A stretch of DNA of 64,000 nt from Dimorphilus gyrociliatus (GCA_904063045.1 CAJFCJ010000004.1:1977713-2041712); one strand, 5' to 3'; positions 28,301 through 40,705 are shown, counted from the first letter of the stretch. Numbers and translations are program-made. The notes: generated by a model not told the origin, from the letters alone.

Positions 28301-31300
28301 TACGGAGCGTGTGGTTCATTATTCTACAATAAAAGCTAAATAATTAACTTGTTCCTACATAGCACAGAACCAGGCTAATTGATTCAATCTCCAGATTCTA
28401 CTTTTCGTCTTGTTCGTTGTTTGTATGTATTTGACTGTCTTTGCTTTACACACAATATACAAAAGCCTATTGTTTTCAGCAAGGTCGAACCGTAACAAGT
28501 TTTACTTTTTTCTACTTTTTTTAAACAGTTTTGTCCATTCCGGAACGTCTACCAAGGACGTACAAACAACTTATGACGAATTAGACGGGGAGGACGGAGG
28601 AAAGCGCCCTAAGGGTGCTGAAGCGTGTTGCGCAAGATGTCTAATAAATCCATGCAGTTGTTCAAAACGTTTACAAATAGCCATTATGAGCAGCATCGGA
28701 TTTATGATCTCATTTGGAATAAGATGCAATGTAGGCGTTGCTGCTATCCAAATGCGTGCCAACCGTACAGATGATGAGGGAAATATTCAGGTAAGATTTC
28801 TAATAATTTTTTTACCGCGAATCGTTTGCATAAAGTTTAAAAATAGGACATTTTAAAAGATTAACTCGATTATTCATAATTATAAATAATTATTATTTAT
28901 GGTAGTAATCATAAATACAATTACAACTGAGGCTAGTGGTTATAATAACGATTGGAGTGAGAAGAAAACCATGCGATAATCAATTATAATTAACAGTTTA
29001 TTTCGTAAATTAATAAGATATATTGCACTATTTCTCGACACTACTTAATCGAAATCTCAATGACAAATAATCCAATCAGAGGGTCATATAATCATTGTTA
29101 AGGAGAAACTGAGAAGAAAGTTGAGCGATTAGGGCTGCGTGACGTCGCAATTCGCCACCTGCGTCAGCCTGATGATTATTTCTCGCCGGCTACGATATGA
29201 GCATGAATGACAAGCGGTGCTTGCGGCGCCAATCTCTATGTATGATTGCTATTGCGCTTTTCCAATCTAACGCCGCTTCCGGACCGTCTAAATCAGGCAC
29301 CCGTTACAGTTTATGCAATACTTTTCCTTATCACATTTTCAATTGTCCGTTCCGTAATTGACACTTCATATAGGCTTATGTTTGTTTTTAAAAATAGCTA
29401 GTATTTCAACATAAGAAAAGAATATGAGAGAGAGAAGGGAGAGAATATTAATATTAATAATGAAAAATTTAAAATATCATGAATATTCATATTGACTTAT
29501 GGGTAAAATTCCTCTATATTAAAATTAATTAATTCCTACCCTGGATTTATTTTTTCAAATGTACTATATTCCACGATTAAACTCCATTGAGATAGTAAGT
29601 ACATTTGTACGTAGTGTAGGATTAACTGCTGAGATACTAAAAGAAAAAAAGCAAAAAAGCATAATAAAACTTGGACTATCAAAGAAAAGTTTTAGTTCAG
29701 AGTATCCATTGAGTAGAGTGGAGAGGGAGAAAAAAATCAATTAATGTTTTGTTAGTAATGGAGGGAAAGGGGTTATGGAGTGTGTAAAGGGAGGGAAAGA
29801 GAGAAAGGGCGGGGGGAGGGAGACAGAGAGAGGAGGTAATAGAGGGAGACAGACAGACAGAGAGAGAGAGGTAAAGAGACAGGGAGATATGGACAGAGAG
29901 GGAAAGAGTAGAGGTGTGGTAAAGGGAAAAGGAAGTGTTTACAAAATATTGAATTTAACAATAAAGAAAATATAATTATTGTTTTCACTTTTTTTGTTAA
30001 GTGAAAGAGTCTATTCCTTCAGACAGGAAGTTGAAAATGCTGATGTAGACTTGCGAGGTAAATGATCATCAAACATTGACATAAAAAGTCCATATTGCAG
30101 ATAACAAAGCAACTTACTTAAAAAAGTCAACGATATTTGTTTATACAACTCTGCTTGAATTGACTTCGGTCGATATATGAAAAAGTCTACATAACTTAAC
30201 ATATATACATATACTGTATAATGTAATTTATTTCTATATCGAACCCTTTATTATAATTATACCATATTCAGCATAGTAGTTAAAAGTTGCATATTACGCA
30301 TTAACAAACCATTTTTTTTTCTTTATTCACGAAAGATCGTTCAATGGTTATTAATATCATAAAAAATAATGGCATTAAATGTTGAATCTGATCTTCTATA
30401 TCAATATAAGAATAAGGATAGTGTAACCATTAGTTAACTACTAACTAAACTAATCGACAAAATTGATCCTGCAGAAAATTAACAATTATTTTCTAGTAGA
30501 CGCTGTAGTGACTTGACCTAATTAAACAGCAAACAAAGCATAGTCAAATATAATTATAATCTATTAAATTTTCTCTAAGTTTTTTTTCCACTATTTCAAA
30601 AAGAAAGTAAAGTTACAAACATAAAAAGAAAAGTAAAGGAATATCAGTTTTCTTTCCGGTTTGGAAAGAATGAAATATTTTTTGTCAAGTTAATTAATCA
30701 ACTATTCTATCGACATTTCTTATCCATAGAGTATATTGCGTAAAGAATGATGAAGAATTATATCAATATTAGTGATTTTTTTTCCTTATATTATTTTATG
30801 GTTAAGAAGAAGAAAGAAAAAAGACCAAAATTTTCTTTGTTCTTATTGTCTCTTTCTCTTATCTTTTAGCCTTTTTCTTTCTCTCTCTTTCTTTCTTCTT
30901 TCTTTCTTTCCTCCTTTATCTCTTTCCTTCTTTATTCCTTTTTCTTTTATTCTCTATCTTTCTCTCGCTCTCTCTTACGTTATGTCTTGTAGATGATTTT
31001 AGAAAAAAAGGTTCTAAGGAATAGTAACTAGGAATGATATAAAATAATCTATAATAAAAATAAACTGATAGATCAACAACCTAAATTACTGCTTTGCGTG
31101 CAATTTATTATTACTCTGAATATTTTTCATGTTCATAAATTCCAGAAGCAATAAAGTAGAGTTGAAAACCTTTAGAAAGTAGAATTGGCTAGATGCGTGA
31201 TATTTCTGATTATTGTTTAATGTATTTTATTGTTGGAGAGACAAAAATGTGAAAAAGTAGAATAACTATACACTCTGTATATAGACTATGTATTTATGCA

Positions 31301-34300
31301 TAAAGTACGAATATACAATCATCGTTTTTATTTCCAGTTCCTTTTTTTTTTCTCGCTATAAAACGTTTAAATAATAATCTAGCAAAAGACAGTAGATAAG
31401 TAAAATAATTACTTTATCTATATTCAGAATAGGAAGAGAGAAAAAGAGAGAATGAAAGAGTAGAAACGGGATTAAATAACTTTTAGGGTTGACTACTTTT
31501 TTTAATCAAGGAAAAAAATAGCTAATCTCTAATGAAAAAATTTCTGATTCTACATTTTGACGTTAAGTACTTATAAAGCCACGAAGCTGAAAGTTTTAGT
31601 AAAGCTCTTATATTTTTACTAGTTTATACTTATTTCCTTTATTCAAGTTATAAAGCGGCTTATGTGAAAATAATTTTTTTTTAATTAAATTTAAAGAGTC
31701 GAAATTAATTGAAATACAGTTTCTAACCACTCTTTACTCGTTTTCTTTCTTTATTTCTTCATTCATTCACTCTTTCTTTCCTTCTCTCTCTCTCTCTCTC
31801 TCTCTCTTTCGTTATTTTTGACTATTCCTAAAATACTATTCGATATTTTATGTTAAATTATATTGATTAAATTAATTAAAGATAAAAAATTAATGTTCTT
31901 GAACAATATTTATAGATATCGTTAATTGAATTAGTTTTTTAAAAAAAATGGACTGGATGGTCGTTTTTTTTTATCAAGCAAGGCGAGTTAAGTGGATATA
32001 ATTTACAATAACATTAATATTTAATCTTGTCTATTGCAACATGCGATTTAATAATCTTAATAAAATTATATATGTTGTGCACCTATGTACTATAGATTAG
32101 CTGTTTGGGTACGGCGACGACGTAACGCCGTGACCTAATTAATCAGCAAACACATGGCACCTTGCGTACACAAAACGCTCAAAAGAACGCCGCTCACGTG
32201 CTCCATCCGCTTCCGCACTGTCGATTCGAATCTGGTTGCAATATGCATATTATATACACTTATCTATATCGCGAAAGAAGACCTCCTTCCAGACGCTTTT
32301 CGATTGAATTCTAATTACGTAATGGATCTTTATTCCATCGGGACAATCAAAATGGCAACAGGCAATAGGGATCGCTTGTCTTATAGCAGCGAAATTTTTT
32401 TCGATTCGTAGATAATTACTTTTCTATTAGAAGTTTCTTTTTTTTGCAAAAAAAAAACAGAAAGTATTTATACTGCAAAATTGAATACAATTGAATATTT
32501 TTTTTTCCGCAGCCACCAGAGTTCAACTGGAGTTCTGAAACAGTTGGTCTTGTTCAGAGTTCCTTTTTCTGGGGTTATTTGGTAACCCAGATTCCAGGAG
32601 GTTATCTGGCATCGCGTTTACCAGCTAATAAGTGAGCGTTTTTTTTCATTTAAAATAGATTATATAAATAATTTTAAGTTTTATTGGAGAATTTCTTTCG
32701 AATTGGAAAAATCGTTTAAATCTTTCAAAGTGAAATAAAAATAATACTATAGACTTTTTATTGAATGTTTACAATGAGTTTTATAAAAATGTTTGCTTTT
32801 TGTTCTTTTCTAAATAGAATATTTGGACTAGCGATAGCCATTTCTTCCTGCCTAAACTGCTTTATGCCAGGCGCCGCAAAAGTTCATTGCGGCTTAACAA
32901 TCTTCCTGCGAGTCTGTCAAGGATTAGTTGAAGGTGTCACCTATCCAGCATGCCATGGAATATGGCGTCACTGGGCACCTCCTCTCGAGCGTTCTCGACT
33001 GGCGACCATTTCTTTTTGCGGTAGATATAATATATATATATATATATATAATTTTTTTTTTCATTTTACTTCCTCTTTTTTTTGTTGACACTGATTCGAT
33101 TTTGAGGCTTTCGCATTCTCGCGATTCGGATTTACGGCCGTTATTCCATTACGATTTAGCTAAAGTGAATTCGACTTGACAGGCTGTTAGTAATGGAACG
33201 GGACTGTTATAGAGTAGCTGGGAAGCTGTTTCAGGATTGCGCATAACCTTTCCGTAAACAGGAAATGTCTCTAATTCTCTATCCTATCTTTACTTTCTTT
33301 TTAATTTTTAACAATCTTAATAATATTTCTTTTCCTGAAAGTAGCTTAATTATATAGTCACGATAATATTAAGCATCCACGGGGCAATACAACATAGGAG
33401 TAACAAAATTTAATCATAATTAAATGTAATTACTGGTTACAGTTACATTACATTAACGTTATTGTGCACGCTTCTAAAAAAGAAGAAAAACTGATTGTTC
33501 TCCTTGACTAAATTATCCTAATATAATTCCCCCTTTTGTGGATAAGCTAGGTTTTCAATTACATATACGTTCTCTCTTCTTCCTCCATAAGCTGCACACT
33601 TTATTAATGAAATTGTAAAAAGAAAAAGAAGAAAAAGAGACCTAGAAATTGCTGAATTCGCCTTTTCTCTATCTCTACTTATTCTATTGCATGGAGTTTT
33701 TATGAAATGCTATAAGAAACTTAGGAAATTGGTAAAGAATCAATTTAAAAAACTTGACAAATAGCAATTTAGATAAATAGTATTCATTAGCTGTTTTAGT
33801 TTCAACATTGAATCCTCTTCCCATCAACGGATTATATGACTTAATACTCTACCTGTTTTTGAGGAATAGTTTTTTTGAGATACCATATTGCTTATTCATA
33901 AGATATAAATCCATATTTAATATTTCCCATCAGGAAAACAAGTCACTGTGTCATGGCCAATTAGAAAATATATCTCGAGAAAAGATGATAAAATGAGATT
34001 ACTCCTTCATTAGTAAATTTTTAGGCTTCTCAATAAGCTGACACCTTATAACATCAATCAGTTTCACTATGCAAACGTACACATATATGTAGAATATAAT
34101 CTTCTCATTTATTTATTTATTTTGCCCTTACAGTCTTTTATTTTTTCATCAGAAGGATTCAATAAAACAATTTATAGTTCTATTTACACAAAGAAACTTC
34201 CGCTTCATTAACCGAATCACTTGAAATTGATAATTAATTATTGATATTAAATATTGATTGAAAGTTAAAGATTCAAAATCTTTGTATAAAAAATTTCTTA

Positions 34301-37300
34301 TACAGTATCGCCGAAGACAGAAGACTTGTCTTTTATATTTCTCTTTACCATCTTTATTAAGATATTCAGAGGTCCGATATGGATATAGATGTTTTCTGTA
34401 TATACAGTATATATTAAATACAATACGCTGATCAATATTCATAAAACTGATCTACCAAAAAGAAACAACAAGAGAGAAACAACTTAAGAGAACAAAATCC
34501 TAGTACAATTAATTACCAAGTTAAGTGATTCTTACATAATTCCTTCAGGAGAAAATGAGATAAAAGGAGAGAACTTTGATAAGCTAGTCACCTAATAAAC
34601 TATCACCAGTTAGAATTGAAACTTGAAATACGTAAATATTTATAATTTTTGAAATCTCGTCGTTAGATAGATATGATTGTAATTAGAGATTTTACTAGAA
34701 AGAAAATAATACCACTTGACATTTTTTAAAATGAATTGAAAAGGTTACAATTACGTAATATTGACAAAACATGCTGTATTATGGAATTGTTTTAGGTTAA
34801 ACAAATAAGTTTTGTTCCGTATTTTGAACTGTAGCAAAATGTATAATGTAAATAGAATTTTGTTCCGATAAAGAGAAAGTAAATTAATGAATAAAAAGGT
34901 ATGGGGAATGGGGATGTTTTTCGGGAAAGAACGATGGAACGCTGTAGAAATTCTTGTGAAATATTCATAGACCAAAGCATTGTAGTAGATTTGCCCACTT
35001 TACGGTAGGATAAATAATGAATTATCGCCATGGTGATCACCTAAACCATGGCTCATGCTAGAACTATTACTCACCGGTGATACTTCACCTGAATTAATTT
35101 TGACAATTTTTTGAAAAGGAAGATGAAAAAATTAGAAAAAAAACATTTGGTTGAAGCTAATTGAATACTGAATAATTAAATAATTGCGTGCATCGGTTTC
35201 TTAATACAGGCCTGTAGAAACACTCTAGGGTTACCCAGGCTACGTTTAATCGGCCTATATTGGACGCTCACCCATTTTTTCCGTCTCTTTCAATTATTTA
35301 CGCGTAACGCTCTGATGTGCAGTGACGAAATCGAATTATTTCAGAGTAGAGCTGTTTGTAAATATATATACTTTACGTATATAATTTTTTTCTTATAAAA
35401 CATATAATGCATAAAGTGCGTACAACTTAAAGAAAGGTTGAAAAGTAAGAATATCAAAAGACTTTTAAACATATTAAAGTATAAACATACATCAATAGAT
35501 ACTTTTTCTGATCACTAGTTTTCTACATCTTTATTTCCAGTAATGAATTAATAGAAAGTAAATACGATGAAAGCGACCTAATCAATTTTTGCTTTAAATC
35601 GCAGACAAACTCCTTATATTTTTATATAGTTTTTATGTATTCTGACAAACGCCTATATGATATATTGATAAAAAAGAAATCGTTTGAAAAAAAGAAATTG
35701 TTTATAAAATGATTTTTAAATCATTTATTTATTGAGGAGTAAAATGGAAAAATCAGATAGAGGTCTAATCATTGTTACATTTTCACCATTTCAACACAAA
35801 CATCAATTAAATTAATCGATATAATATCGGCTTTATTTCCTGATTGAACAGGTTCGTACGCCGGGGTGGTAATCGGTCTACCATTAAGCGGTATCTTAAC
35901 TGATAATCTAGGATGGGAATCCTGCTTCTATTTTTACGGTGAGTACCTTTTCATTTAAATTTAATATACCTTGTTTCTACGTTTGTTTTTGAGGCGAGGT
36001 TGGAAAATAAAAGAGATGAAGCAAGACATAATATATTTGTATATAAATATATATATATTTATATATTTATATATATAGACAGAGAGATAGAATAGATAAA
36101 GAGGGAAAGAGAGAGAAAAGCAATGGTATACTTAAAAAGATTGACTAAGTAATTCATATATATCTCTCTCTTTTATTCATGCAGAATGAAAGTATTTTCT
36201 TATATTCATACGTTTCTAAAAGCCCTTTATTATAAATATATATATATATATAACGCATATATCTTTTTTATTGTTCATTTGATGCTATATATTTTTGTTT
36301 TTTAGTACTTTGAGTTAAATTGAATAGAAAATGACATTGAAAGTATACAATTTTGCTCTTACTAAAAGTCACTTCTACAATATAATAATTAATATCTTAA
36401 CCATTATTCTATTAATTCTTAAAATATAATAAAATGCAAAATTTTTTACAATCAATTTCACTGCTAATCCATTACCCATTACATCATCCCATGAGTAATA
36501 TCGTCTTTATCATCCATTTTACTTTTAAAAGAACTAAGCCTAGAAGATGAGCTTTATATTCTAAAAACTTCATTTTATAAAAACTTTTACATGTTTCCAA
36601 GTAAAGGTTTTGCTATAAATTACAAAAATTATTCTCATATGCATTTAATATTTGATAATTATAGAACTATTAGCTATTTACTTTTACGATTTATATCATA
36701 GAGCAAACAACAATAATAATAAAACTTCATTTTCGAATAAAATCAATTGGGGAAAAAAATTGTAATTACACCTATAAAGGATTTTTCTCGTATAATGCAA
36801 AGTTGAACAATGAAATTTCTATATAGGACTAAAAAATTATCCTTTATAAATTATTGTAATGTATTTGTAATAGTTTCATATCCTTTCTAGAATTTAGATT
36901 TTACTGTTTGTTTATATTATTAGTAGTAGAAATAAAAGACAAATTCATTGGTACAATAATAGAAAAATATAAAGGAACAAAAGGGAAAATGTACTGTGAA
37001 GGCAATAGAGAGATATTTATAAAAAAAAGAAAAAAGCTACATATTAGAAAGAAATCATAATCTTATAATTGAATCTTCATGTGTATTTAATATCATTAAT
37101 GACATATATTTGTATTATTTTTGATGAAAATCGATCTTTACAGGAGCTTTAGGCCTGATATGGTTTAGTGTTTGGTGGATGCTTTCTTACGAGAAGCCAG
37201 CAATCCATCCGACAATTTCCGACAGAGAACGTGACTATATTGAATCATCAATTGGAGAAAATACAAGCCCATTACCAAACGAAGTAAAAACAGTTGTTTA

Positions 37301-39573
37301 TACAAATAAAGAGAAAGTAGCGTTCAATAAATAATCGATTTTGTTTTTTAGATTATGAAAACGCCTTGGAGAGCGTTCTTTTCTTCCCTACCAGTGTATG
37401 CTATTATAATTGCTAATTTCTGCCGAAGTTGGAGCTTCTACCTACTGATAACTGAACAGCCGAAATATTTTAGTGAAGTTCTACGCTTTAATATTTCTCA
37501 GGTTAGTATTATTTTCAAAAGAAACGTTTAAAGTTAGTTGATTCTTGAAACGTTTCCTGCACGATATTGCCTTCGGTGATGGATATTAATCTTTGATTTT
37601 TTTTTGTTCATTTGATATTAAATAGGGTGGCATTGTGTCTTCTTTGCCTCACTTGGTTATGACCCTGATTGTGCCATTTGGAGGATACTCAGCTGATTAT
37701 TTAAGAAAACGAGGCTATCTTAGTACAACAAGCGTCCGTAAAATCTATAACTGCGGAGGTAATTCCTATAAAAAAAAGCTATTTTCAAAGGTTTCATCCC
37801 TTTAAATTCATCTTTGAACCTAATAGGATTCGGCTTAGAAGCATGCTTCCTACTCGGAGTGGGTTATACTAGGGATAAGACAACTGCCATTATTTGCCTA
37901 ACCATTGCAGTTGGATTTAGCGGCTTCGCTATATCCGGTTACAATGTGAATCATTTAGATGTAGCACCGAGATACGCATCCATATTGATGGGTTTATCAA
38001 ATGGAGTAGGAACGCTGTCTGGTATGATTTGTCCCATAGTGACCAACGCTATTACCAAATCAAAAGTAAGTTGAACTTGTATTAAAATTTCTTGCTTTCA
38101 TTACTAAATATTCTAGTATTAAGCCTGAGAAAATTGTAATGATATTAATTCGTGACTTGGGAAAGTAATTTTCTCAAATGATTAACATATCCATATACAC
38201 AATAGCATGATAATCGTTTATTACTTGAAAATATTGTAAAAAAAAAAGAAGAAAAAAAAAAAACTACAAAATATTACTAGATATATTTTATTTTATATTT
38301 ACATCATCTTTCCCTCCCCCTCCTTGTTGGGAATATGACGCTTTGAAGTGAAAGTTGTTTGGAGGTGTTTTCCCGGGATGAAGTAGATTTAATTAATTAA
38401 TTTTTAAGTATAAATGAACTTAGAATCTTACTTCTTTTTTAGTTTATTAGTTTTTTTTAGTTAGATTAAGCTTTCATTTGTATTAAATTTTAAGATTATT
38501 AACACTTGATGAATGTAAATTTGGCTAAATTATTAATATTTTTACCCTCTATCACTGAGGAACATTTGAAAGCATGCACAAATTTCAATCTTTATTAACG
38601 ATATGAAAAAATAACGTACAAATATACAGTATAATAGAGATACACTGATAATTTAAAAATGTCTATTCTATTGCCATCTAGCGATAAATCTAAAAAAATA
38701 GTTGAATATACAGTATATAACACACCTGAACGATTTCAGAGAATGGCTACAATAAAATCCAATTGAGAATGACTTTTTAAAGCTAGAATAAGCTAGAATA
38801 AAATATTCTATTTTTAATAAAATAGATGAAAAATTCATAGTACATAGGTAACTGTTCATTCTGTAAGGTTAAGGAAGATAATGATTATTTGATTTTTCTT
38901 TTCTCTTGATCTCTTTTATGAAATTTTCTGTAACAAAAGAAAGTAATGTAGTGAGAGAGCAAACATATTGTTATGTAGATATTAGAATAATGAAGACTGG
39001 TGAAATATTACACAATATTTAGTAAATATTTAACGAGGGGGAAAAATCGCATTTTCCTACAATAAACAACGAATAAGATAGGAGCTTGAAAGCTTTTTGA
39101 TATTACAAACAAACGTCAAGGGCACAGACTGAAAAGAGAAAAGAAAACTTCAAAGCGTCTTAGCGTCGTTCGTGCAGGCGCCCTTTTACCAATCAGATTA
39201 GCATAGAAAAGGGCCGTCTAATGTAATATTTAAAAAATCATTATAGACCGTCAAAGGATGGGAACACGTCTTTCTAACGGCTGCCCTTATCCATTTCGCT
39301 GGCATAACTTTCTACGGAATATTCGCATCGGGAGACAAACAGCACTGGGCCGATCCACCACCGGACATAATAGAAACAATGACACCAGTAAAGTCAGGAT
39401 CGTACGGAGCATTTCCTAATGAAGACCTTCCGGATAAACCCCCTTTGCCACCTCCAAGTTATAGGACAACTTTACAGGGTTCTCAACCGCAATTCACTAC
39501 ACAAACAGAAATGGTGCAGATAGAGCCAACTGATACCTATATGAATGGTTCAATTCAAGATCGAGAACCTTAG
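20277..39573 (+). CDS. VGLUT: Vesicular glutamate transporter (SLC17A6/7/8 family)
   Basis: This gene encodes a 12-helix major facilitator protein that loads glutamate into synaptic vesicles using the proton-pump gradient. Ten coding exons join in frame: 20277-20368, 28529-28790, 32513-32631, 32818-33020, 35852-35938, 37144-37283, 37352-37501, 37626-37758, 37827-38065, 39247-39573. The product is 583 aa, usual for the family. Diagnostic stretches are [76 protein letters not shown] and GTLSGMICP. Key transport residues are kept: R96, R189, E196 and R326 (rat VGLUT2 R88, R184, E191, R322). The family His at rat 128 is Gln133. Sequons N109-R-T and N123-W-S lie in the first lumenal loop. A Cys cluster (64-75) precedes helix 1. 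The cytoplasmic tail has PPLPPPSY (540-547), like the Pro-rich tail of mammalian VGLUT1. The start Met is chosen because exon 1's phase fits exon 2 exactly. Confidence 0.95.
20537..20661. repeat. (GA)n tracts in VGLUT intron 1
   Basis: Two GA runs (about 20547-20568 and 20634-20657) are separated by a short mixed segment. Minus-strand frames here are Ser/Leu artefacts. Confidence 0.85.
21830..22015. promoter_or_regulatory. Candidate intronic enhancer with POU-homeodomain site
   Basis: A GC-richer island in VGLUT intron 1. It contains an octamer (ATTTGCAT, 21883-21890) overlapping GCATAATTAAT (21887-21897), which matches the known binding site of POU4/BRN3/UNC-86 factors. No coding potential was recognised. 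Confidence 0.4.
24485..24740. promoter_or_regulatory. Candidate regulatory island in VGLUT intron 1
   Basis: CpG-bearing and GC-richer than the flanks, with stops in all frames. It contains CCACATGCGG (an E-box-like core) and ATCGAT. A conserved non-coding element is only an inference. Confidence 0.25.
25048..25313. repeat. Two long (TA)n tracts
   Basis: TA runs at 25048-25090 and about 25284-25313 flank AT-rich sequence and a CT tract near 25236-25254. The first is followed by GTATACTGTATACAT. Confidence 0.9.
27802..27828. repeat. (GA)n microsatellite
   Basis: A pure GA run near the end of VGLUT intron 1. Confidence 0.9.
28529..28790 (+). CDS. VGLUT: VGLUT exon 2 (Cys cluster, helix 1)
   Basis: The acceptor is TTTTTTTAAACAG and the donor CAG|GTAAGA. 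It encodes residues 31-118, including [12 protein letters not shown] and the helix 1 motif with R96. Confidence 0.95.
29125..29310. promoter_or_regulatory. Candidate regulatory island in VGLUT intron 2
   Basis: GC-rich and CpG-bearing. It contains TGACGTC (29140-29146), a CRE-like core, followed within 15 nt by CACCTG (E-box) and TGCGTCA. No coding frame was recognised. Confidence 0.3.
29775..29900. repeat. Polypurine (GA-rich) tract
   Basis: About 125 nt of almost pure purine with GGGA/GACA/GAGA units. Confidence 0.85.
30850..30975. repeat. Polypyrimidine (CT-rich) tract
   Basis: A long run of TTTC/TCTC units on the plus strand, in the opposite sense to the purine tract 1 kb before. Confidence 0.85.
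31782..31808. repeat. (CT)n microsatellite
   Basis: A pure CT run in VGLUT intron 2. Confidence 0.9.
32513..32631 (+). CDS. VGLUT: VGLUT exon 3 (helix 2)
   Basis: The acceptor is TTTTTTTTCCGCAG and the donor AA|GTGAGC. It encodes [10 protein letters not shown] and [15 protein letters not shown], with Gln133 in the family's His position. Confidence 0.95.
32818..33020 (+). CDS. VGLUT: VGLUT exon 4 (helices 3-5)
   Basis: The acceptor is TTCTAAATAG and the donor G|GTAGAT, followed by a TA repeat. It contains R189 and E196 in [11 protein letters not shown] and the signature [15 protein letters not shown]. Confidence 0.95.
33021..35851 (+). other. VGLUT intron 4 (2.8 kb)
   Basis: It begins with a (TA)n run at 33030-33050. 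GC-richer patches lie at 33090-33260 and 35030-35345. No exon was recognised. Intron 5 (35939-37143) is a further 1.2 kb of AT-rich DNA with TA and GA runs near 36045-36120. Confidence 0.75.
35852..35938 (+). CDS. VGLUT: VGLUT exon 5 (helix 5)
   Basis: The acceptor is TGATTGAACAG and the donor G|GTGAGT. It encodes [15 protein letters not shown], matching the family's SYAG-VI--PLAG motif. Confidence 0.95.
37144..37283 (+). CDS. VGLUT: VGLUT exon 6 (helix 6 and central loop)
   Basis: The acceptor is ATCTTTACAG and the donor GAA|GTAAAA. It encodes [16 protein letters not shown], the conserved loop after helix 6. The next intron is only 68 nt. Confidence 0.9.
37352..37501 (+). CDS. VGLUT: VGLUT exon 7 (helix 7, R326)
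   Basis: Fifty whole codons between TTGTTTTTTAG and CAG|GTTAGT. It encodes [23 protein letters not shown] and the following lumenal segment. Confidence 0.95.
37626..37758 (+). CDS. VGLUT: VGLUT exon 8 (helix 8 region)
   Basis: It encodes [33 protein letters not shown] and YNCGG, all close to family consensus. The following intron is 68 nt. Confidence 0.95.
37827..38065 (+). CDS. VGLUT: VGLUT exon 9 (helices 9-11)
   Basis: It encodes [18 protein letters not shown] and [20 protein letters not shown], the most conserved part of VGLUTs. The donor is AAA|GTAAGT. Confidence 0.95.
38066..39246 (+). other. VGLUT intron 9 (1.2 kb)
   Basis: AT-rich, with one GC-richer patch near 39120-39220. Nothing coding was seen. 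Confidence 0.75.
39247..39573 (+). CDS. VGLUT: VGLUT exon 10 (helix 12, C-terminal tail, stop)
   Basis: It starts at [10 protein letters not shown] after TTATAG, covers the last helix and [16 protein letters not shown], and ends at TAG (39571-39573). The 75-residue tail carries GSYGA and PPLPPPSY. Confidence 0.95.
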   Translation, partial: TVKGWEHVFLTAALIHFAGITFYGIFASGDKQHWADPPPDIIETMTPVKSGSYGAFPNEDLPDKPPLPPPSYRTTLQGSQPQFTTQTEMVQIEPTDTYMNGSIQDREP

Positions 39574-39580
39574 AGAACTT

Positions 39581-39599
39581 ATTAAAATATCCTATTAAA
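39581..39599 (+). terminator. Candidate VGLUT polyadenylation signals (ATTAAA)
   Basis: Two ATTAAA hexamers (39581-39586 and 39594-39599) follow the stop by 7 and 20 nt, ahead of an A-rich stretch. A conventional AATAAA exists much further down, near 40720. Confidence 0.4.
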
Positions 39600-40659
39600 A
39601 AAAAGAAAACAAAAGTAAAAAAAAAACAAAAAAAATCCAAAAAAATCAAAACAAAAAATTAATAAGATATTATAAAAAGCTTAACGATCTAAAAGGAAAC
39701 AAATTGATATTAATAATAATAACCAAGAGTAAAACTTAAACAAATCCTAAATTCTAAAATTTCAATTTTTTCTCCAACTAATTTTACTTCTTTTTTTCTA
39801 TATCTAAAAAGAGAGAAAAAAGGAGAAATAAGTAAAATATTATGTAAAATATTATTCATTATTGGATGGGGAAGGGGGCATTATTAGTTTATTTTTAATT
39901 CTTACAGTCTTTAGCGAGATATATATATATATATATAATCAAATTAAATTAGGACCTATTATTTATAGACCCTTACCTAAATAGACTAAAATATCCTATT
40001 GGAAAGTAATTAGAAGCTTAGTTTATAGAAGTTATGTACATTTCATTTTATATGCAATTAATTAAATTATATTCAATTAATTAACTTATTTATTAATTAC
40101 CGTCTGGTATTTTCAAAAGACAATCATAATGGCTTGATATACTCTTATCAAAGAAGTTGAAAAAAAGCTTAAATACCTAATGTTCTGGAAAAGACTCTCC
40201 AATACTCTTTTCTTTCTAAGATCAAAAAAGAATAAAATTAGAAAAATGGCGCCTTCTACTGCTCTAAAATCTTTCTCTTTGGTACTTTTCAGTTTCTGGT
40301 ATATGAATACATATACTGTATATGTATATATACTAATATATATATAAATACTCGTATCAAAAAAATTCCCCCATTTAATAAACATACAAGAGAACTTAAA
40401 AATAAAAGTAGTTAAGATTAGTCAAGTCCTATTTTTTAATCCTATTCATACAAATCACGTGTAAATGATTCCTAACGTAGAAAAACATGAACAATATATA
40501 CATTTATATATATATATAGAAATCAATGGGGTAAACAAAAAAAATGGCAAAATCTACATTATACTATTTTCTCTCTTTCTTTCAATTTTTAGTGTTAAAA
40601 GATTAAAAAAGAATCTTGTTTCAAACATATGTTAAATATTCCTGAAATGATAAAAAGGT

Positions 40660-40705
40660 TTCATATATATATATATATATATACTGTATATATATATATA
40701 TATAT
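40660..40705. repeat. (TA)n with central CTG
   Basis: Two TA runs flank one ATACTGTAT core, the same core that recurs across the window. Confidence 0.9.

Larger units (their letters stand above)
20369..28528 (+). other. VGLUT intron 1 (8.2 kb)
   Basis: It is mostly AT-rich with GA, CT and TA microsatellites. Two GC-richer non-coding islands stand out (21830-22015 and 24485-24740). No convincing coding exon was seen inside. Confidence 0.8.
28791..32512 (+). other. VGLUT intron 2 (3.7 kb)
   Basis: It holds a GC-richer island at 29125-29310, a long purine tract at 29775-29900, a pyrimidine tract at 30850-30975 and a CT run at 31782-31808. A further GC-richer stretch lies at 32100-32410. Open frames over the purine and pyrimidine tracts are artefacts. 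Confidence 0.8.

Noticed and set aside
28410-28528. Alternative VGLUT start at an ATG upstream of exon 2 ([11 protein letters not shown]...)
   Set aside because: It runs through a TTTTTTTAAACAG acceptor, reads as hydrophobic filler unlike a VGLUT N-terminus, and exon 1 at 20277 fits in phase with a strong donor.
29773-29988. Overlapping frames on both strands over a purine tract
   Set aside because: Low-complexity Arg/Gly/Glu or Leu/Ser/Pro; no splice phase or start context.
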